From CANLWN01 sp039815505 (GTDB taxonomy: Bacteria; Bacteroidota; Bacteroidia; Flavobacteriales; Flavobacteriaceae): a stretch of 48,471 bases of DNA. The stretch spans positions 1 to 48,471 of the forward strand of contig JBCBZE010000001.1 in assembly GCA_039815505.1 (NCBI GenBank), read 5' to 3'. Below, in pieces: positions 33,791 to 42,826 of this stretch (position 1 is its first letter; every line of letters begins with the position of its first letter). The notes beneath the pieces were generated by a model that saw only the letters and a program-made list of their open reading frames with translations, was not told the origin of the DNA and did no database searches. The translations under genes and the position numbers were made by a program.

Positions 33791-34801
33791 TTACGGCACC
33801 TCAATTTCATTTACAATCTTATTGATAATTTCTTCTGAAGTAATATTTTCTGCTTCCGCCTCGTACGTAATTCCTATTCGATGCCTCAGCACATCGTGCA
33901 CCACGGCCCTTACATCTTCGGGAACCACGTAGCCCCTTCGTTTTATAAAGGCATAGCATTTGGCCGCATTGCCCAAGTTGATACTTCCACGGGGAGATGC
34001 TCCAAAACTAATTAAGGGCTTCAGGTTTTCTAGATTGTATTTTTCCGGATAGCGAGTGGCAAACACGAGATCCAATATGTATTTTTCTATTTTCTCATCC
34101 ATGTAGACATCCTTGACAGCTTGTTGGGCACTTAAGATTTGCTTAAGGGTCACAACAGGTTTTACCGCTTCATAAGCGCCCAGAAGATTTTGTCTCATAA
34201 TTAGCTGCTCTTCGTTCATCTTGGGATAGTCTATAACCGTTTTTAGCATAAAACGGTCCACTTGCGCTTCAGGTAAAGGATATGTTCCTTCTTGTTCCAC
34301 AGGGTTTTGGGTAGCCATTACCAAAAAGGGTTTATCCAAAATAAAGGTTTCGTCTCCTATGGTAACCTGTTTTTCTTGCATAGCTTCCAACAAGGCAGAT
34401 TGCACTTTGGCCGGTGCCCTGTTTATTTCATCCGCTAAAACAAAATTGGCAAAAATAGGACCCTTCTTAATGGAAAAGTCATTGTCCTTCATATTGTAGA
34501 TCATCGTACCCACAACATCGGCGGGCAATAGGTCAGGAGTAAACTGTATTCTACTAAAGCTGCCTTTTACCGCCTTGGCAAGTGTATTGATGGCCAAGGT
34601 CTTTGCAAGTCCGGGAACACCTTCCAATAATATATGGCCCTGTCCCAATAAGCCGATAAGCAATCGTTCCACCATATGCTTTTGGCCCACGATTACCTTG
34701 TTCATTTCAATTGTGAGTAAATCTATAAAAGCACTCTCCTTTTCAATTTTCTCGTTCACCGCGCTAATATCAACAGTAGTATTTTCCTGCATAGAAGTCA
34801 T
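33791..34801 (-). CDS. MoxR-family AAA+ ATPase
   Basis: 336 residues. Walker A is GVPGLAKT near residue 60, Walker B LADEINRAPAKVQSALLEAMQE, sensor 1 ATQNPVEQEGTYPLPEAQVDRF, and the C-terminal lid follows. These cytoplasmic ATPases act as chaperones on VWA and DUF58 proteins. It is the first gene of the Bat operon, divergent from the aldo/keto reductase. TTTATTTG about 25 bases upstream of the ATG is a near -7 match with a TTTG farther up. Confidence 0.95.
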   Translation of the reverse strand: MTSMQENTTVDISAVNEKIEKESAFIDLLTIEMNKVIVGQKHMVERLLIGLLGQGHILLEGVPGLAKTLAINTLAKAVKGSFSRIQFTPDLLPADVVGTMIYNMKDNDFSIKKGPIFANFVLADEINRAPAKVQSALLEAMQEKQVTIGDETFILDKPFLVMATQNPVEQEGTYPLPEAQVDRFMLKTVIDYPKMNEEQLIMRQNLLGAYEAVKPVVTLKQILSAQQAVKDVYMDEKIEKYILDLVFATRYPEKYNLENLKPLISFGASPRGSINLGNAAKCYAFIKRRGYVVPEDVRAVVHDVLRHRIGITYEAEAENITSEEIINKIVNEIEVP

Positions 34802-34952
34802 TTAATTTTTGATGCAAATAAAATAAGCATTTTAATAAAACGCAAAATGAAAATTTATTTATTCATCCGCTGTTAATTATTGGTTAAAAAAAGAAGAAAC
34901 TCCCCAGATTTATGAAGTATTTAAGGGATTTATTTTTTATTTTCACCAACCT

Positions 34953-35828
34953 ATGAACGATACGATATCTTATTCCAAAATAATAGCGGGGACCATGACC
35001 TGGGGAAGCTGGGGCAAACAGCTTTCAAAAAATGATACGATAACATTGATGCATCACTGTCTTGATCAAAAGATAACCACGTTTGATCATGCGGATATTT
35101 ACGGCGGATATACCACGGAAGCTGAATTTGGCGACGCGTTTGCAGCAAGTAAAATTCCAAGGGAACAAATACAACTGATTACCAAATGTGGGATTCAATT
35201 GGATGCCGAGGCCAGGAAAAATGTGGTTAAACATTACAATTACTCAAAGGACTATATCATTTGGTCCGCCGAGCAATCCTTGAAAAACCTAAATACCGAT
35301 TATCTAGACTTTTTCCTAGTACATAGACCAAGCCCCTTGATGCATCCGCATGAAATTGCGGAGGCGATCACGCAATTGAAAAATGATGGAAAGATCAGGC
35401 AATTTGGGACATCGAATTTTACACCCGCCCAAATATCCATGTTGGAGACCGCTGTTCCCGTTGAAGGAAATCAGGTGGAATTCTCTCTTACCACGAACAA
35501 CCCTATGTACGACGGCACTTTTGATGATTGCATAGCCCATAGTAGAATGGCCATGGCATGGAGTCCGCTAGGGACTTACTTTAGAGAGGACAATGACCGT
35601 ACCAAAAGAATAAGACCGGTTTTACAAATCATGATGAAAAAGTACGATGCATCGGAAGATCAACTTTTGTTGGCCTGGTTGTTACATCATCCCGCCAGGG
35701 TTCATCCCGTTGTAGGGACCGCCACACCAAAGCGTTTAACGGATGCGATGAAAGCCGGAAAAATACATATGGAAATAGAGGATTGGTTTATCCTGTTAGA
35801 GGCAAGTCAAGGAAGTGAGGTTCCTTAA
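34953..35828 (+). CDS. Aldo/keto reductase, YdhF-like
   Basis: 291 residues, NADPH-dependent reductase with a TIM barrel. The catalytic tetrad is visible: Asp and Tyr in FDHADIYGGY, Lys in LITKCGI and His in DFFLVHRPSP. The cofactor-binding end is HPVVGTATPKRL. It stands alone, divergent from the Bat operon. Substrate unknown. Confidence 0.93.
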   Translation: MNDTISYSKIIAGTMTWGSWGKQLSKNDTITLMHHCLDQKITTFDHADIYGGYTTEAEFGDAFAASKIPREQIQLITKCGIQLDAEARKNVVKHYNYSKDYIIWSAEQSLKNLNTDYLDFFLVHRPSPLMHPHEIAEAITQLKNDGKIRQFGTSNFTPAQISMLETAVPVEGNQVEFSLTTNNPMYDGTFDDCIAHSRMAMAWSPLGTYFREDNDRTKRIRPVLQIMMKKYDASEDQLLLAWLLHHPARVHPVVGTATPKRLTDAMKAGKIHMEIEDWFILLEASQGSEVP

Positions 35829-35925
35829 ACATTGTATTTGCAATATCCTGCTCTCGGAAACCTTGAGGCCGAATCCCACAAAAAACTGATTATAAGTTTA
35901 GCCATATGCCTCGAAATAAGTAGAC

Positions 35926-37062
35926 ATGATCAATAAACGTTTGTTGGTAAAAAATCTTCTTGCCCATAATGACGAGAATAGTTTTTATGACAAGAAACGC
36001 TTTATAAACATAGGGCAAAAGGAAGGTAAGGGCAAGTTTTTAAAACATGTCTGTGCGTTAGCCAATAGTAATCCCAAAAACAACTCTTTTATCGTAATCG
36101 GGGTAGAGGATGAGGATAATAAAATAGTTGGCGTGGATTTCTTTGATGATAGCAAGATTCAGAACTTGGTAAACGCCTATTTGGACAATCCTCCCTTAAT
36201 TTCTTATGAAAACATTCCATTTCCTGATTTGCCAGAGGGTAAGGTGGTCGGATTGGTAAGTATACGATCTAATGGTAAAGTATGCGCCCTTAGGAAAAAT
36301 ATATGGAAGTATTATGGAGGTTCCGTTTTTTTTAGAGAGGGTAGCATTAGTTTACCCAAAGCATATGGCATTGAATTAAAGGATATTAATTCGGAGGTGG
36401 TGGCAACTATTGAACAACATGCCAGAAACAATATTGAACTTACTTTAGATGGGGTTATAGACTTCATGAATCACCGCCATAAAGATTTAAGTAGTAATTA
36501 CAGAGTCTTTAAAGAGCAATTTGTAGTTTGCTGGGCGGGGAAGCAGAAAAAAGTCAAAAATGAGATTTACTATTCCCGTGTTGATATTGAATTGATCAAC
36601 GAGCAGGTAAAATTGTTTTATTCCGCACTGGACGAGATCACGATATCTTTTGACGATGATTCTTTTACCACCATTGAGTATGTACAGCTGGGATTGGGTT
36701 CTCAACAACATTATTTTCCCTTGGAAAAAGTGGTTATTACATTTTCGGACAATGGTAAGTATAAAATCTCCAGTGATTTAATTTTTGAACCTCCGCAATA
36801 TGATAAAAAAACGCTACATCATATTTTCAATGCCAATAATTTCCTTTTGCAAAAATTGGAAAAGGGCATTAGACTGAAACCCAGTGAAAAACTAGATTTA
36901 AAACATCTTCCGGCAACCTATTTAATTTGCTACCTAAATGATTTCGACGAAGCAAAGGAACAAATGGAGTACGCTAGGCCCATTCTTAAAAACTATAATA
37001 TTGAAGTGTATAAATCTTTAAAGGAATCGCTTAGAATCCTTAGAAAGGTGCAGTACAATTAA
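35926..37062 (+). CDS. AlbA_2/Schlafen-type domain protein
   Basis: 378 residues. Residues about 15-150 fit the Schlafen AlbA_2 domain, a putative nucleic-acid-binding fold also labelled ATP-binding: ENSFYDKKRFINIGQKEGKGKFLKHVCALANS, then NSFIVIGVEDEDNKIVGVD and YGGSVFFREGS. The rest has no recognised domain and no membrane segment. It ends 6 bases before the convergent kinase. Regulator or nucleic-acid enzyme; the family alone does not decide. Confidence 0.75.
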   Translation: MINKRLLVKNLLAHNDENSFYDKKRFINIGQKEGKGKFLKHVCALANSNPKNNSFIVIGVEDEDNKIVGVDFFDDSKIQNLVNAYLDNPPLISYENIPFPDLPEGKVVGLVSIRSNGKVCALRKNIWKYYGGSVFFREGSISLPKAYGIELKDINSEVVATIEQHARNNIELTLDGVIDFMNHRHKDLSSNYRVFKEQFVVCWAGKQKKVKNEIYYSRVDIELINEQVKLFYSALDEITISFDDDSFTTIEYVQLGLGSQQHYFPLEKVVITFSDNGKYKISSDLIFEPPQYDKKTLHHIFNANNFLLQKLEKGIRLKPSEKLDLKHLPATYLICYLNDFDEAKEQMEYARPILKNYNIEVYKSLKESLRILRKVQYN

Positions 37063-37068
37063 TTACTT

Positions 37069-38010
37069 TCAATAAATCTGATCAGCACCAGGTAAGGATG
37101 GAATGGCTCCAAAATTTGTAGTGGTGATAGCCCCCGCTTTATTTGCGTTTTGTACCATTTTAGCCAACAAAACATCATTATTTATAACTTCTTCAATCTG
37201 ATTTACCGCCGAGATTTGTTGTAACATACAACCGATGAAAGCATCTCCGGCACCGGTAGTATCTACCGGATTTACCTTTACACTCGGAATAGTTTTTCTA
37301 GTAGAGGCCGTACTTAACAAAGTGCCTTCCGCCCCTAGTGTAATTGTTATTATGTTCGTACCTATCCCATGTAAAAAGTCACAAGCCTCTCCCAGGTCGT
37401 TTTTGCCGGATAATAATTTGGCCTCTTCCAAGCTAAACTTACATAGATGCGATTTTTCAACGAACGGCATACATTTTTTCACAAAGGAAGTTTCATTTTC
37501 CTTCCATAAATCACCCCTGAAATTAGGGTCAAAACTTATAAATGCCCCTTGTGTAAGAGCATCAAAAAAATAGCGGCCATAGGCCTCTTCCAGATTTCCG
37601 CCCAATAGGGCGGTTGCAGCACCCAAATGGACCATATTGTCCTTAAAACTATTTTTTACAGATGGATTGTACTTTAATTCCTTATCCGCACCTCTACTAA
37701 AAACAAAATCCCGCTCCCCGTCTTCCGCCAAGGATACAAAGGCCAAGGTGGTAAATGTTTTTGAGCGTTGTGCCAAGGAAATATCTACCTCACAACCCTT
37801 GAGAACATCCAACAGAAAACGCCCAAATGGATCTTCCCCCACAGCGCCAATGAATACACTTTTTCCGCCAAGTTTGGATATGGCACACGCTACGTTTGCT
37901 GGAGCCCCGCCGGGTTTCTTGATAAATTCATTTGCTTTGGACAAGTCGTTCCCTTGTTTTTCCGCCACAAAATCGATTAGAAGTTCTCCAATACAGAATA
38001 CTTTCCTCAT
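37069..38010 (-). CDS. PfkB-family sugar kinase, fructokinase-like
   Basis: 313 residues. Phosphorylates a sugar, most like fructose, with ATP. N-terminal motif GELLIDFVA and KKPGGAPANVACAISKLGG, C-terminal signature NPVDTTGAGDAFIGCML with the catalytic Asp. It has the fructokinase style of N-terminus (CIGELLID), unlike the kinase at 2860. Divergent from the SPFH operon, with no sugar transporter or glycosidase beside it. Confidence 0.9.
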   Translation of the reverse strand: MRKVFCIGELLIDFVAEKQGNDLSKANEFIKKPGGAPANVACAISKLGGKSVFIGAVGEDPFGRFLLDVLKGCEVDISLAQRSKTFTTLAFVSLAEDGERDFVFSRGADKELKYNPSVKNSFKDNMVHLGAATALLGGNLEEAYGRYFFDALTQGAFISFDPNFRGDLWKENETSFVKKCMPFVEKSHLCKFSLEEAKLLSGKNDLGEACDFLHGIGTNIITITLGAEGTLLSTASTRKTIPSVKVNPVDTTGAGDAFIGCMLQQISAVNQIEEVINNDVLLAKMVQNANKAGAITTTNFGAIPSLPGADQIY

Positions 38011-38131
38011 TTTTTGAATTCGTAATATGCTTTAAAATCGAAAAGTACTTAGAATTAGGGTTTTATTCTAAAATTACCCGAAGATTTTTTAGTTTTTTAA
38101 ATTTTACCAATCTCGGATCCAACGATGTACC

Positions 38132-38163
38132 TTTGGTGCATCTTGAAGAAATTACTACCTTTT
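38132..38163 (+). promoter_or_regulatory. Promoter of the SPFH operon
   Basis: TTTG (38132-38135), 20 bases, then TACCTTTT (38156-38163), seven of eight matching TAnnTTTG at the informative positions except the last base. The ATG follows 24 bases later. Confidence 0.45.
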
Positions 38164-38186
38164 AACAAATTAAAAAATAGTATAAA

Positions 38187-39323
38187 ATGGGCATTTTCGA
38201 TGAAATAAAAAACAAACTTAGCCATGAGTTCATAGACATAGTGGAATGGTTGGACACTACCGACGATACTATTGTGCATCGGTTTGAACGTTATCAAAAT
38301 GAAATAAAGAACGGGGCAAAACTCATTGTTCGTGAAGGACAAACGGCCGTGTTTGTAAATGAAGGGCAATTGGCCGATGTGTTTACCGCGGGAACCTATA
38401 CATTGAACACTCAAAACCTTCCTATCCTTGCTACGCTGAAAGGTTGGAAATACGGGTTTAACAGCCCTTTTAAAGCAGAGGTCTATTTTGTGAACACCCA
38501 TCTGTTCACCGATGAAAAGTGGGGTACCAAGAATGCCATAATGTTAAGTGATGAACGTTTTGGCCTAGTGGAGATACGTGCCTTTGGGACCTATAGTTTT
38601 AGAATTAAAGACGCCGGAAAGTTTGTGGTAGATGTAGTGGGTACAGATGGTAATTTCACCAATTATGAGGTAAACGAACATTTAAAAAGTTTAATTGTTA
38701 CTCGATTTACAGATACAGTGGGGGAGGCTAATCTACCTGTTGAACTCTATGCGGCGAATACATCGGAACTTTCAGAGACCTGCCAGGAAGTGATGCAACC
38801 AGAATTTGGTCGGGTAGGAATAGAGTTGGAAAAATTCTATATCGAAAATGTTTCCATGCCCGAGGACTTAAAAAAGGAAATTTTTGAATATAGTAGATTG
38901 GATAAGTTGGATATGACAAAACTTTCTCAATTTAAAGCGGCAAAAGCCATGGAAGCGGCAGCCAACAATGAGGGTGGAACAGCTGGTGCCGGCATGGGTA
39001 TGGGTATGGGTTTTGTGTTGGCCCAACAAATGGGTAGTATGATGAACCCCCAAATGTCCCAACAACCTCTTGGCGGATTTCCCCAACAATCTTCGACTCC
39101 ACCGCCAATACCCTCGCAAATAGGCTATCATTACGCGGTTAATGGTCAGCAGGCAGGGCCGGTTTCCTATGACAGACTCAAGGAACTATTTGCTAGTAGA
39201 GTTGTAAATAAGGATACGCTGGTTTGGAAACAGGGAATGCCCAATTGGACCACTTTAAAGGATATTGAGGAATTAAAAGTGTTTTTAGGGGGTAGCACAC
39301 CACCACCTTTACCAACCGTATAA
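38187..39323 (+). CDS. SPFH domain protein with C-terminal GYF_2 domain (YdjI-like)
   Basis: 378 residues. The first 250 match the virion-core-protein-type SPFH family: IVHRFERYQNEIKNGAKLIVREGQTAVFVNEGQLADVF and IENVSMPEDLKKEIFEYSRL. A Met/Gly-rich linker (AGAGMGMGMGFVLAQQMGSMM) and a Pro-rich stretch lead to a GYF_2-like domain at about 310-365 (YHYAVNGQQAGPVSYDRLKELFA, then TLVWKQGMPNWTTL). It has no membrane helix of its own. It heads an operon with the zinc-ribbon protein and the phosphatase. B. subtilis YdjI belongs to the same SPFH group and acts with a PspA homologue in membrane stress. Confidence 0.88.
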   Translation: MGIFDEIKNKLSHEFIDIVEWLDTTDDTIVHRFERYQNEIKNGAKLIVREGQTAVFVNEGQLADVFTAGTYTLNTQNLPILATLKGWKYGFNSPFKAEVYFVNTHLFTDEKWGTKNAIMLSDERFGLVEIRAFGTYSFRIKDAGKFVVDVVGTDGNFTNYEVNEHLKSLIVTRFTDTVGEANLPVELYAANTSELSETCQEVMQPEFGRVGIELEKFYIENVSMPEDLKKEIFEYSRLDKLDMTKLSQFKAAKAMEAAANNEGGTAGAGMGMGMGFVLAQQMGSMMNPQMSQQPLGGFPQQSSTPPPIPSQIGYHYAVNGQQAGPVSYDRLKELFASRVVNKDTLVWKQGMPNWTTLKDIEELKVFLGGSTPPPLPTV

Positions 39324-39361
39324 ACCTTCAAAGAACTTCATATCGGATTTCCACTAGGTAC

Positions 39362-40444
39362 ATGGAAGAAACTATACAATCCCAACAAAAAAAGTCATGC
39401 CCCAATTGTGGTGCCGAACTTAATTATAAACCTGGATCTCAACAATTGGCATGCGGGTATTGCGGTTATGAAGAGTTTATAGAACAGGCCAAGCGTAGTT
39501 TTGAGGAGCTAGAACTTCAACATTATCTAGAGGTGGTTGGAGACAATGCCTTTACCGAAACCATAGAATTATTACACTGTAAAAATTGTGGTGCCAACCA
39601 GCATGTGGAGGAGAACTATAAATCCCTGCACTGTGTCTATTGTGGCGAACCTTTAATCAGGGAGGATACCGAAAAGGAGGGTTGGATATTGCCAGGGGCC
39701 CTTGTTCCTTTTCAGTTAAATGTTAAAAAGGCAAGGACCGTTTTTAAGAATTGGGTCAATGGTATTTGGTTTGCACCCAACAAATTGAAAAGGGCCGCTT
39801 TGGATCCTGAAGGGATTCATGGTCTCTATGTTCCTTATTGGACTTTTGATGCCAATCTACATGCCCGGTATCAAGGGCAAAGGGGGGATTACTATTACGA
39901 AACCCAAAAGTATAGGACCAAGAACGGTACCCGTACAAGACAGGTTAGAAAAACGAGATGGACCTCGGTTTCTGGTGCCGTTGAAGGTTTTGTAGATGAT
40001 ATTCTAATTAATGCCTCCGAGAAGAAAAGAAGGGAAATACCCCTTAAAGTAAGACATTGGAACCTTAAACAACTTGTTGTTTTTAATTCGAGCTATTTAT
40101 CAGGTTTTGTAACCGAAAAATATACCATATCCCTAAAAGAAGGGCATCACAAATCTTTTGAGGAAGCCAAGCGAGTTGCGCACAATTGGATAAGAAGGGA
40201 TATCGGTGGTGATACCCAACGTATTCATCATTCGGATATAAAGCTGTTCAACGAGACGTTTAAACATATTCTTTTACCCTTATATATCAGTTCTTACAGA
40301 TACAACAATAAGGAATATCACTTTTATATCAATGGGCAAACAGGGAAGATAAGTGGTACCCACCCCTACTCTTTTTGGAAAATATTCTTTTTGATTTCAT
40401 TTATTGTACTGGTTATAGCATTAATCGTCATTTTTGCAAGATGA
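39362..40444 (+). CDS. Double zinc-ribbon protein with C-terminal membrane anchor (YdjG-like architecture)
   Basis: 360 residues. Two zinc ribbons lie at about 13-36 (CPNCGAEL...CGYCG) and 73-96 (CKNCGANQ...CVYCG). A soluble domain of about 220 residues rich in Tyr, Trp and Arg follows (VPYWTFDANLHARYQGQRGDYYYE), and a single C-terminal helix (FWKIFFLISFIVLVIALIVIFAR) suggests a tail anchor. It follows the SPFH gene by 38 bases and overlaps the phosphatase start (ATGA). The combination recalls Bacillus YdjG-YdjI, though the pairing is inferred. Confidence 0.85.
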   Translation: MEETIQSQQKKSCPNCGAELNYKPGSQQLACGYCGYEEFIEQAKRSFEELELQHYLEVVGDNAFTETIELLHCKNCGANQHVEENYKSLHCVYCGEPLIREDTEKEGWILPGALVPFQLNVKKARTVFKNWVNGIWFAPNKLKRAALDPEGIHGLYVPYWTFDANLHARYQGQRGDYYYETQKYRTKNGTRTRQVRKTRWTSVSGAVEGFVDDILINASEKKRREIPLKVRHWNLKQLVVFNSSYLSGFVTEKYTISLKEGHHKSFEEAKRVAHNWIRRDIGGDTQRIHHSDIKLFNETFKHILLPLYISSYRYNNKEYHFYINGQTGKISGTHPYSFWKIFFLISFIVLVIALIVIFAR

Positions 40445-41166
40445 GAACGTTGGTAATAGGAGATATACACTCAGGTTTAAGGGCCCTTTATCAGGTACTG
40501 GAAAGAGCAAATGTTTCTAAGGAAGATCACCTTATCTTTTTGGGAGATTATATAGATGGTTGGAGCGAGGCGGTCGAAACCATAGACTTTTTATTGAAGT
40601 TGAGGGATAGTAATACATGCACTTTTTTAAGGGGCAATCATGACGAACTCTGCTATGATTGGTTAAGTAAAGAAAAAGATAACCCACTTTGGTTTAAACA
40701 TGGGGGAAAGACCACGATGGAGTCCTATTCCTTGGCTGACAGACCTACAAAAGAAGCACATATCAAGTTTTATGGGAGTTTGGAAAACTATTTTTTGGAT
40801 GAAAAGAATAGATTATTTCTACATGCAGGCTTTACGAACCTTAAGGGAGTTACTTATGAATATTTTACCAAGACATTCTATTGGGATAGGACACTTTGGG
40901 AATTGGCCCTCTCCTTAAACCCGGATTTATCCACGGATAACACGCTGTATCCAAAAAGGTTAACAAACTATAAGGAAGTTTATATAGGCCATACCCCCGT
41001 GACAAGAATTGGAAAGACTACGCCCCAAAGGGCAGCCAATGTATGGAATATAGATACCGGCGCCGCATTTAAGGGCCCACTTTCCATTATGGACGTAGAT
41101 ACTAAAACAGTTTGGCAAAGTGATCCTGTTTATTCTTTATATCCCAACGAAAATGGCAGAAATTAG
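40441..41166 (+). CDS. Calcineurin-like metallophosphatase
   Basis: 241 residues from the ATG at MRTLVIGDIHSG, which overlaps the previous stop by 4 bases; a longer upstream frame duplicates the neighbour's membrane helix and is rejected. Metal-binding motifs are in order: GDIHSG, GDYIDGW, GNHDE and the later His in FLHAG and GHTPV. It resembles PrpA/ApaH-type Ser/Thr phosphatases. Tight coupling to the zinc-ribbon and SPFH genes suggests one pathway, but the target is unknown. Confidence 0.92.
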   Translation: MRTLVIGDIHSGLRALYQVLERANVSKEDHLIFLGDYIDGWSEAVETIDFLLKLRDSNTCTFLRGNHDELCYDWLSKEKDNPLWFKHGGKTTMESYSLADRPTKEAHIKFYGSLENYFLDEKNRLFLHAGFTNLKGVTYEYFTKTFYWDRTLWELALSLNPDLSTDNTLYPKRLTNYKEVYIGHTPVTRIGKTTPQRAANVWNIDTGAAFKGPLSIMDVDTKTVWQSDPVYSLYPNENGRN

Positions 41167-41222
41167 AAGTCCTTTGTGATAGTTTTTAAATATTAAAGGT
41201 GATATTTACAAAAAACACGTAA

Positions 41223-42218
41223 ATGTCTTCCAAAAATATTAGAATAGAAGTAATGAATGCCATTGAGCATAAGGTAGAAGGGTTTATCAATTCTTTTCTT
41301 ATACCCATAGAGGATATATGGCAGCCAACAGATTTTCTTCCCGATTCCCAAAATGAGGGTTTTTTTGGGGATGTACATCAGATACGGGAAGAATCCAAGG
41401 AATTGGGATATGATTTTTGGGTCACCCTGGTCGCAGATACCATTACTGAAGAAGCATTGCCCACCTATGAGTCCTGGCTTATGGATGTTGAGGGAATAGA
41501 CCAACATGGAGAGCATAAAAACGGATGGTCTAAATGGGTGCGTGCTTGGACCGCCGAGGAGAATAGGCATGGGGACGTCCTTAATAAATACCTTTATTTA
41601 TCGGGAAGGGTAAATATGCGGGAAATGGAGATTACGACACAACACCTTATCGCAGATGGTTTTGATATAGGTACGGATAGAGATCCCTACAAAAACTTTG
41701 TGTATACCACTTTCCAGGAACTGGCCACAAATATTTCGCATAAAAGAGTGGGGCAGCTTGCAAAAAAGAAGGGAAATTCCCTTTTGGGAAAAATGTGTAC
41801 CATTATTGCCGGTGATGAAATGAGACATCATTTGGCCTACAGGGAATTTGTGAAGACTATTTTTGGTGAGGACCCCAGTGGTATGTTGTTGGCCTTTGCC
41901 GATATGATGAAAAAGAAAATTGTTATGCCTGCCCATTTCCTTCGAGAATCTGGCGGTAGCATTGGAACGGCCTTCGAAACTTTTTCCAATTGCGCCCAAC
42001 GCCTTGGTGTATATACAGCTCAGGACTATATAGATATTTTGAAAAAATTGAATAGATATTGGGAACTGGATGCTTTACGCAGTCTTTCGGACGAAGCTGA
42101 AAAAGCTCGTGACTACTTGATGAAACTTCCCGAGCGTCTACAGCGGATTTCCGAACGGATGCAATTTCCGGAGGACCAACATCACTTTAAATGGGTAGAA
42201 GCTAATGGAATTATATAA
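41223..42218 (+). CDS. Acyl-[acyl-carrier-protein] desaturase
   Basis: 331 residues of the ferritin-like diiron family that puts a double bond into acyl-ACP. Iron ligands appear as EENRHGDVL (ExxH) and DEMRHHLAY (ExxH), with the outer Glu residues in between and before. No membrane helix, as expected for the soluble desaturase. It is 56 bases after the phosphatase on the same strand and could be co-transcribed, linking membrane lipid state to the SPFH module; that is inference. Confidence 0.93.
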   Translation: MSSKNIRIEVMNAIEHKVEGFINSFLIPIEDIWQPTDFLPDSQNEGFFGDVHQIREESKELGYDFWVTLVADTITEEALPTYESWLMDVEGIDQHGEHKNGWSKWVRAWTAEENRHGDVLNKYLYLSGRVNMREMEITTQHLIADGFDIGTDRDPYKNFVYTTFQELATNISHKRVGQLAKKKGNSLLGKMCTIIAGDEMRHHLAYREFVKTIFGEDPSGMLLAFADMMKKKIVMPAHFLRESGGSIGTAFETFSNCAQRLGVYTAQDYIDILKKLNRYWELDALRSLSDEAEKARDYLMKLPERLQRISERMQFPEDQHHFKWVEANGII

Positions 42219-42220
42219 AA

Positions 42221-42248
42221 AACCCCGACTAAATTGTCAGGGCTTTTA
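42221..42248. terminator. Terminator between desaturase and HhH protein
   Basis: CCCCGAC (42223-42229) and GTCAGGG (42236-42242) pair with one mismatch around a 6-base loop, with A's before and GCTTTTAT after. The position between convergent genes suits use from both sides. Confidence 0.65.
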
Positions 42249-42255
42249 TCTGTTA

Positions 42256-42801
42256 TTATAGTTTTCCATGCTTGTGTTCGTCCTGCCACTTGGAAAGCTC
42301 CTTCCATTTGCCTTCATAACACATTTTAGCCTGCATGGGCCATGAAGCTGGATCGTGCATCTTATAACGATCGCCGCCCGAAGTCAATACTTCCTGGCAT
42401 TTGGCAACCGTAGCTTCCGATAATGCCTTCCATGTTTTAATGTCATGGTTATGGAACAACCCTTCTATTTTGGGACCAATACCTTCTACCAACTTTAAGT
42501 CGTCTTGTTTAACTTTTTTCCCAAGGGCAGCCTTAGCCGCATTGGAGTCAAAAGGAATAGCTGCAATCGCAGCCGGTGCTGCCGCTGCCGCTGTGGTAAC
42601 TGTTGCCGAAGAGAGTTTTTTGTTACATGCTGCCAAATCAGCTTCTAGTTTGGTATTTTTATCTTTTAACACCTTTAAATCTGCGGAATTGTCTATAGTC
42701 TTGTTTCCGCTTTTTCCGATTAAATATCCCAGATAACCACATATAGCACCTACTAAAAGAGGTATAATCCAGCACCAGATATTCATGTTTTCAAAATCCA
42801 T
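42256..42801 (-). CDS. Membrane-anchored helix-hairpin-helix protein
   Basis: 181 residues. One N-terminal membrane helix (CWIIPLLVGAICGYLGYLIG), a short coiled coil (LKVLKDKNTKLEADLAACNKKL), an Ala-rich linker, then a helix-hairpin-helix-like domain at about 95-130 (DDLKLVEGIGPKIEGLFHNHDIKTWKALSEA). HhH folds usually bind DNA non-specifically, and GIGPKIEGLL-type versions occur in envelope proteins of Bacteroidota. It lies 25 bases downstream of the OmpA-type gene on the same strand, suggesting an envelope role. Confidence 0.82.
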   Translation of the reverse strand: MDFENMNIWCWIIPLLVGAICGYLGYLIGKSGNKTIDNSADLKVLKDKNTKLEADLAACNKKLSSATVTTAAAAAPAAIAAIPFDSNAAKAALGKKVKQDDLKLVEGIGPKIEGLFHNHDIKTWKALSEATVAKCQEVLTSGGDRYKMHDPASWPMQAKMCYEGKWKELSKWQDEHKHGKL

Positions 42802-42826
42802 GTTATGTTATTTTATGATTAGTTAA

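Noticed and set aside
40375..40440. Longer N-terminus for the metallophosphatase
   Set aside because: The extra residues come from another frame of the preceding gene's membrane helix. The ATG at 40441 gives the standard start MRTLVIGDIHSG and an ATGA overlap.
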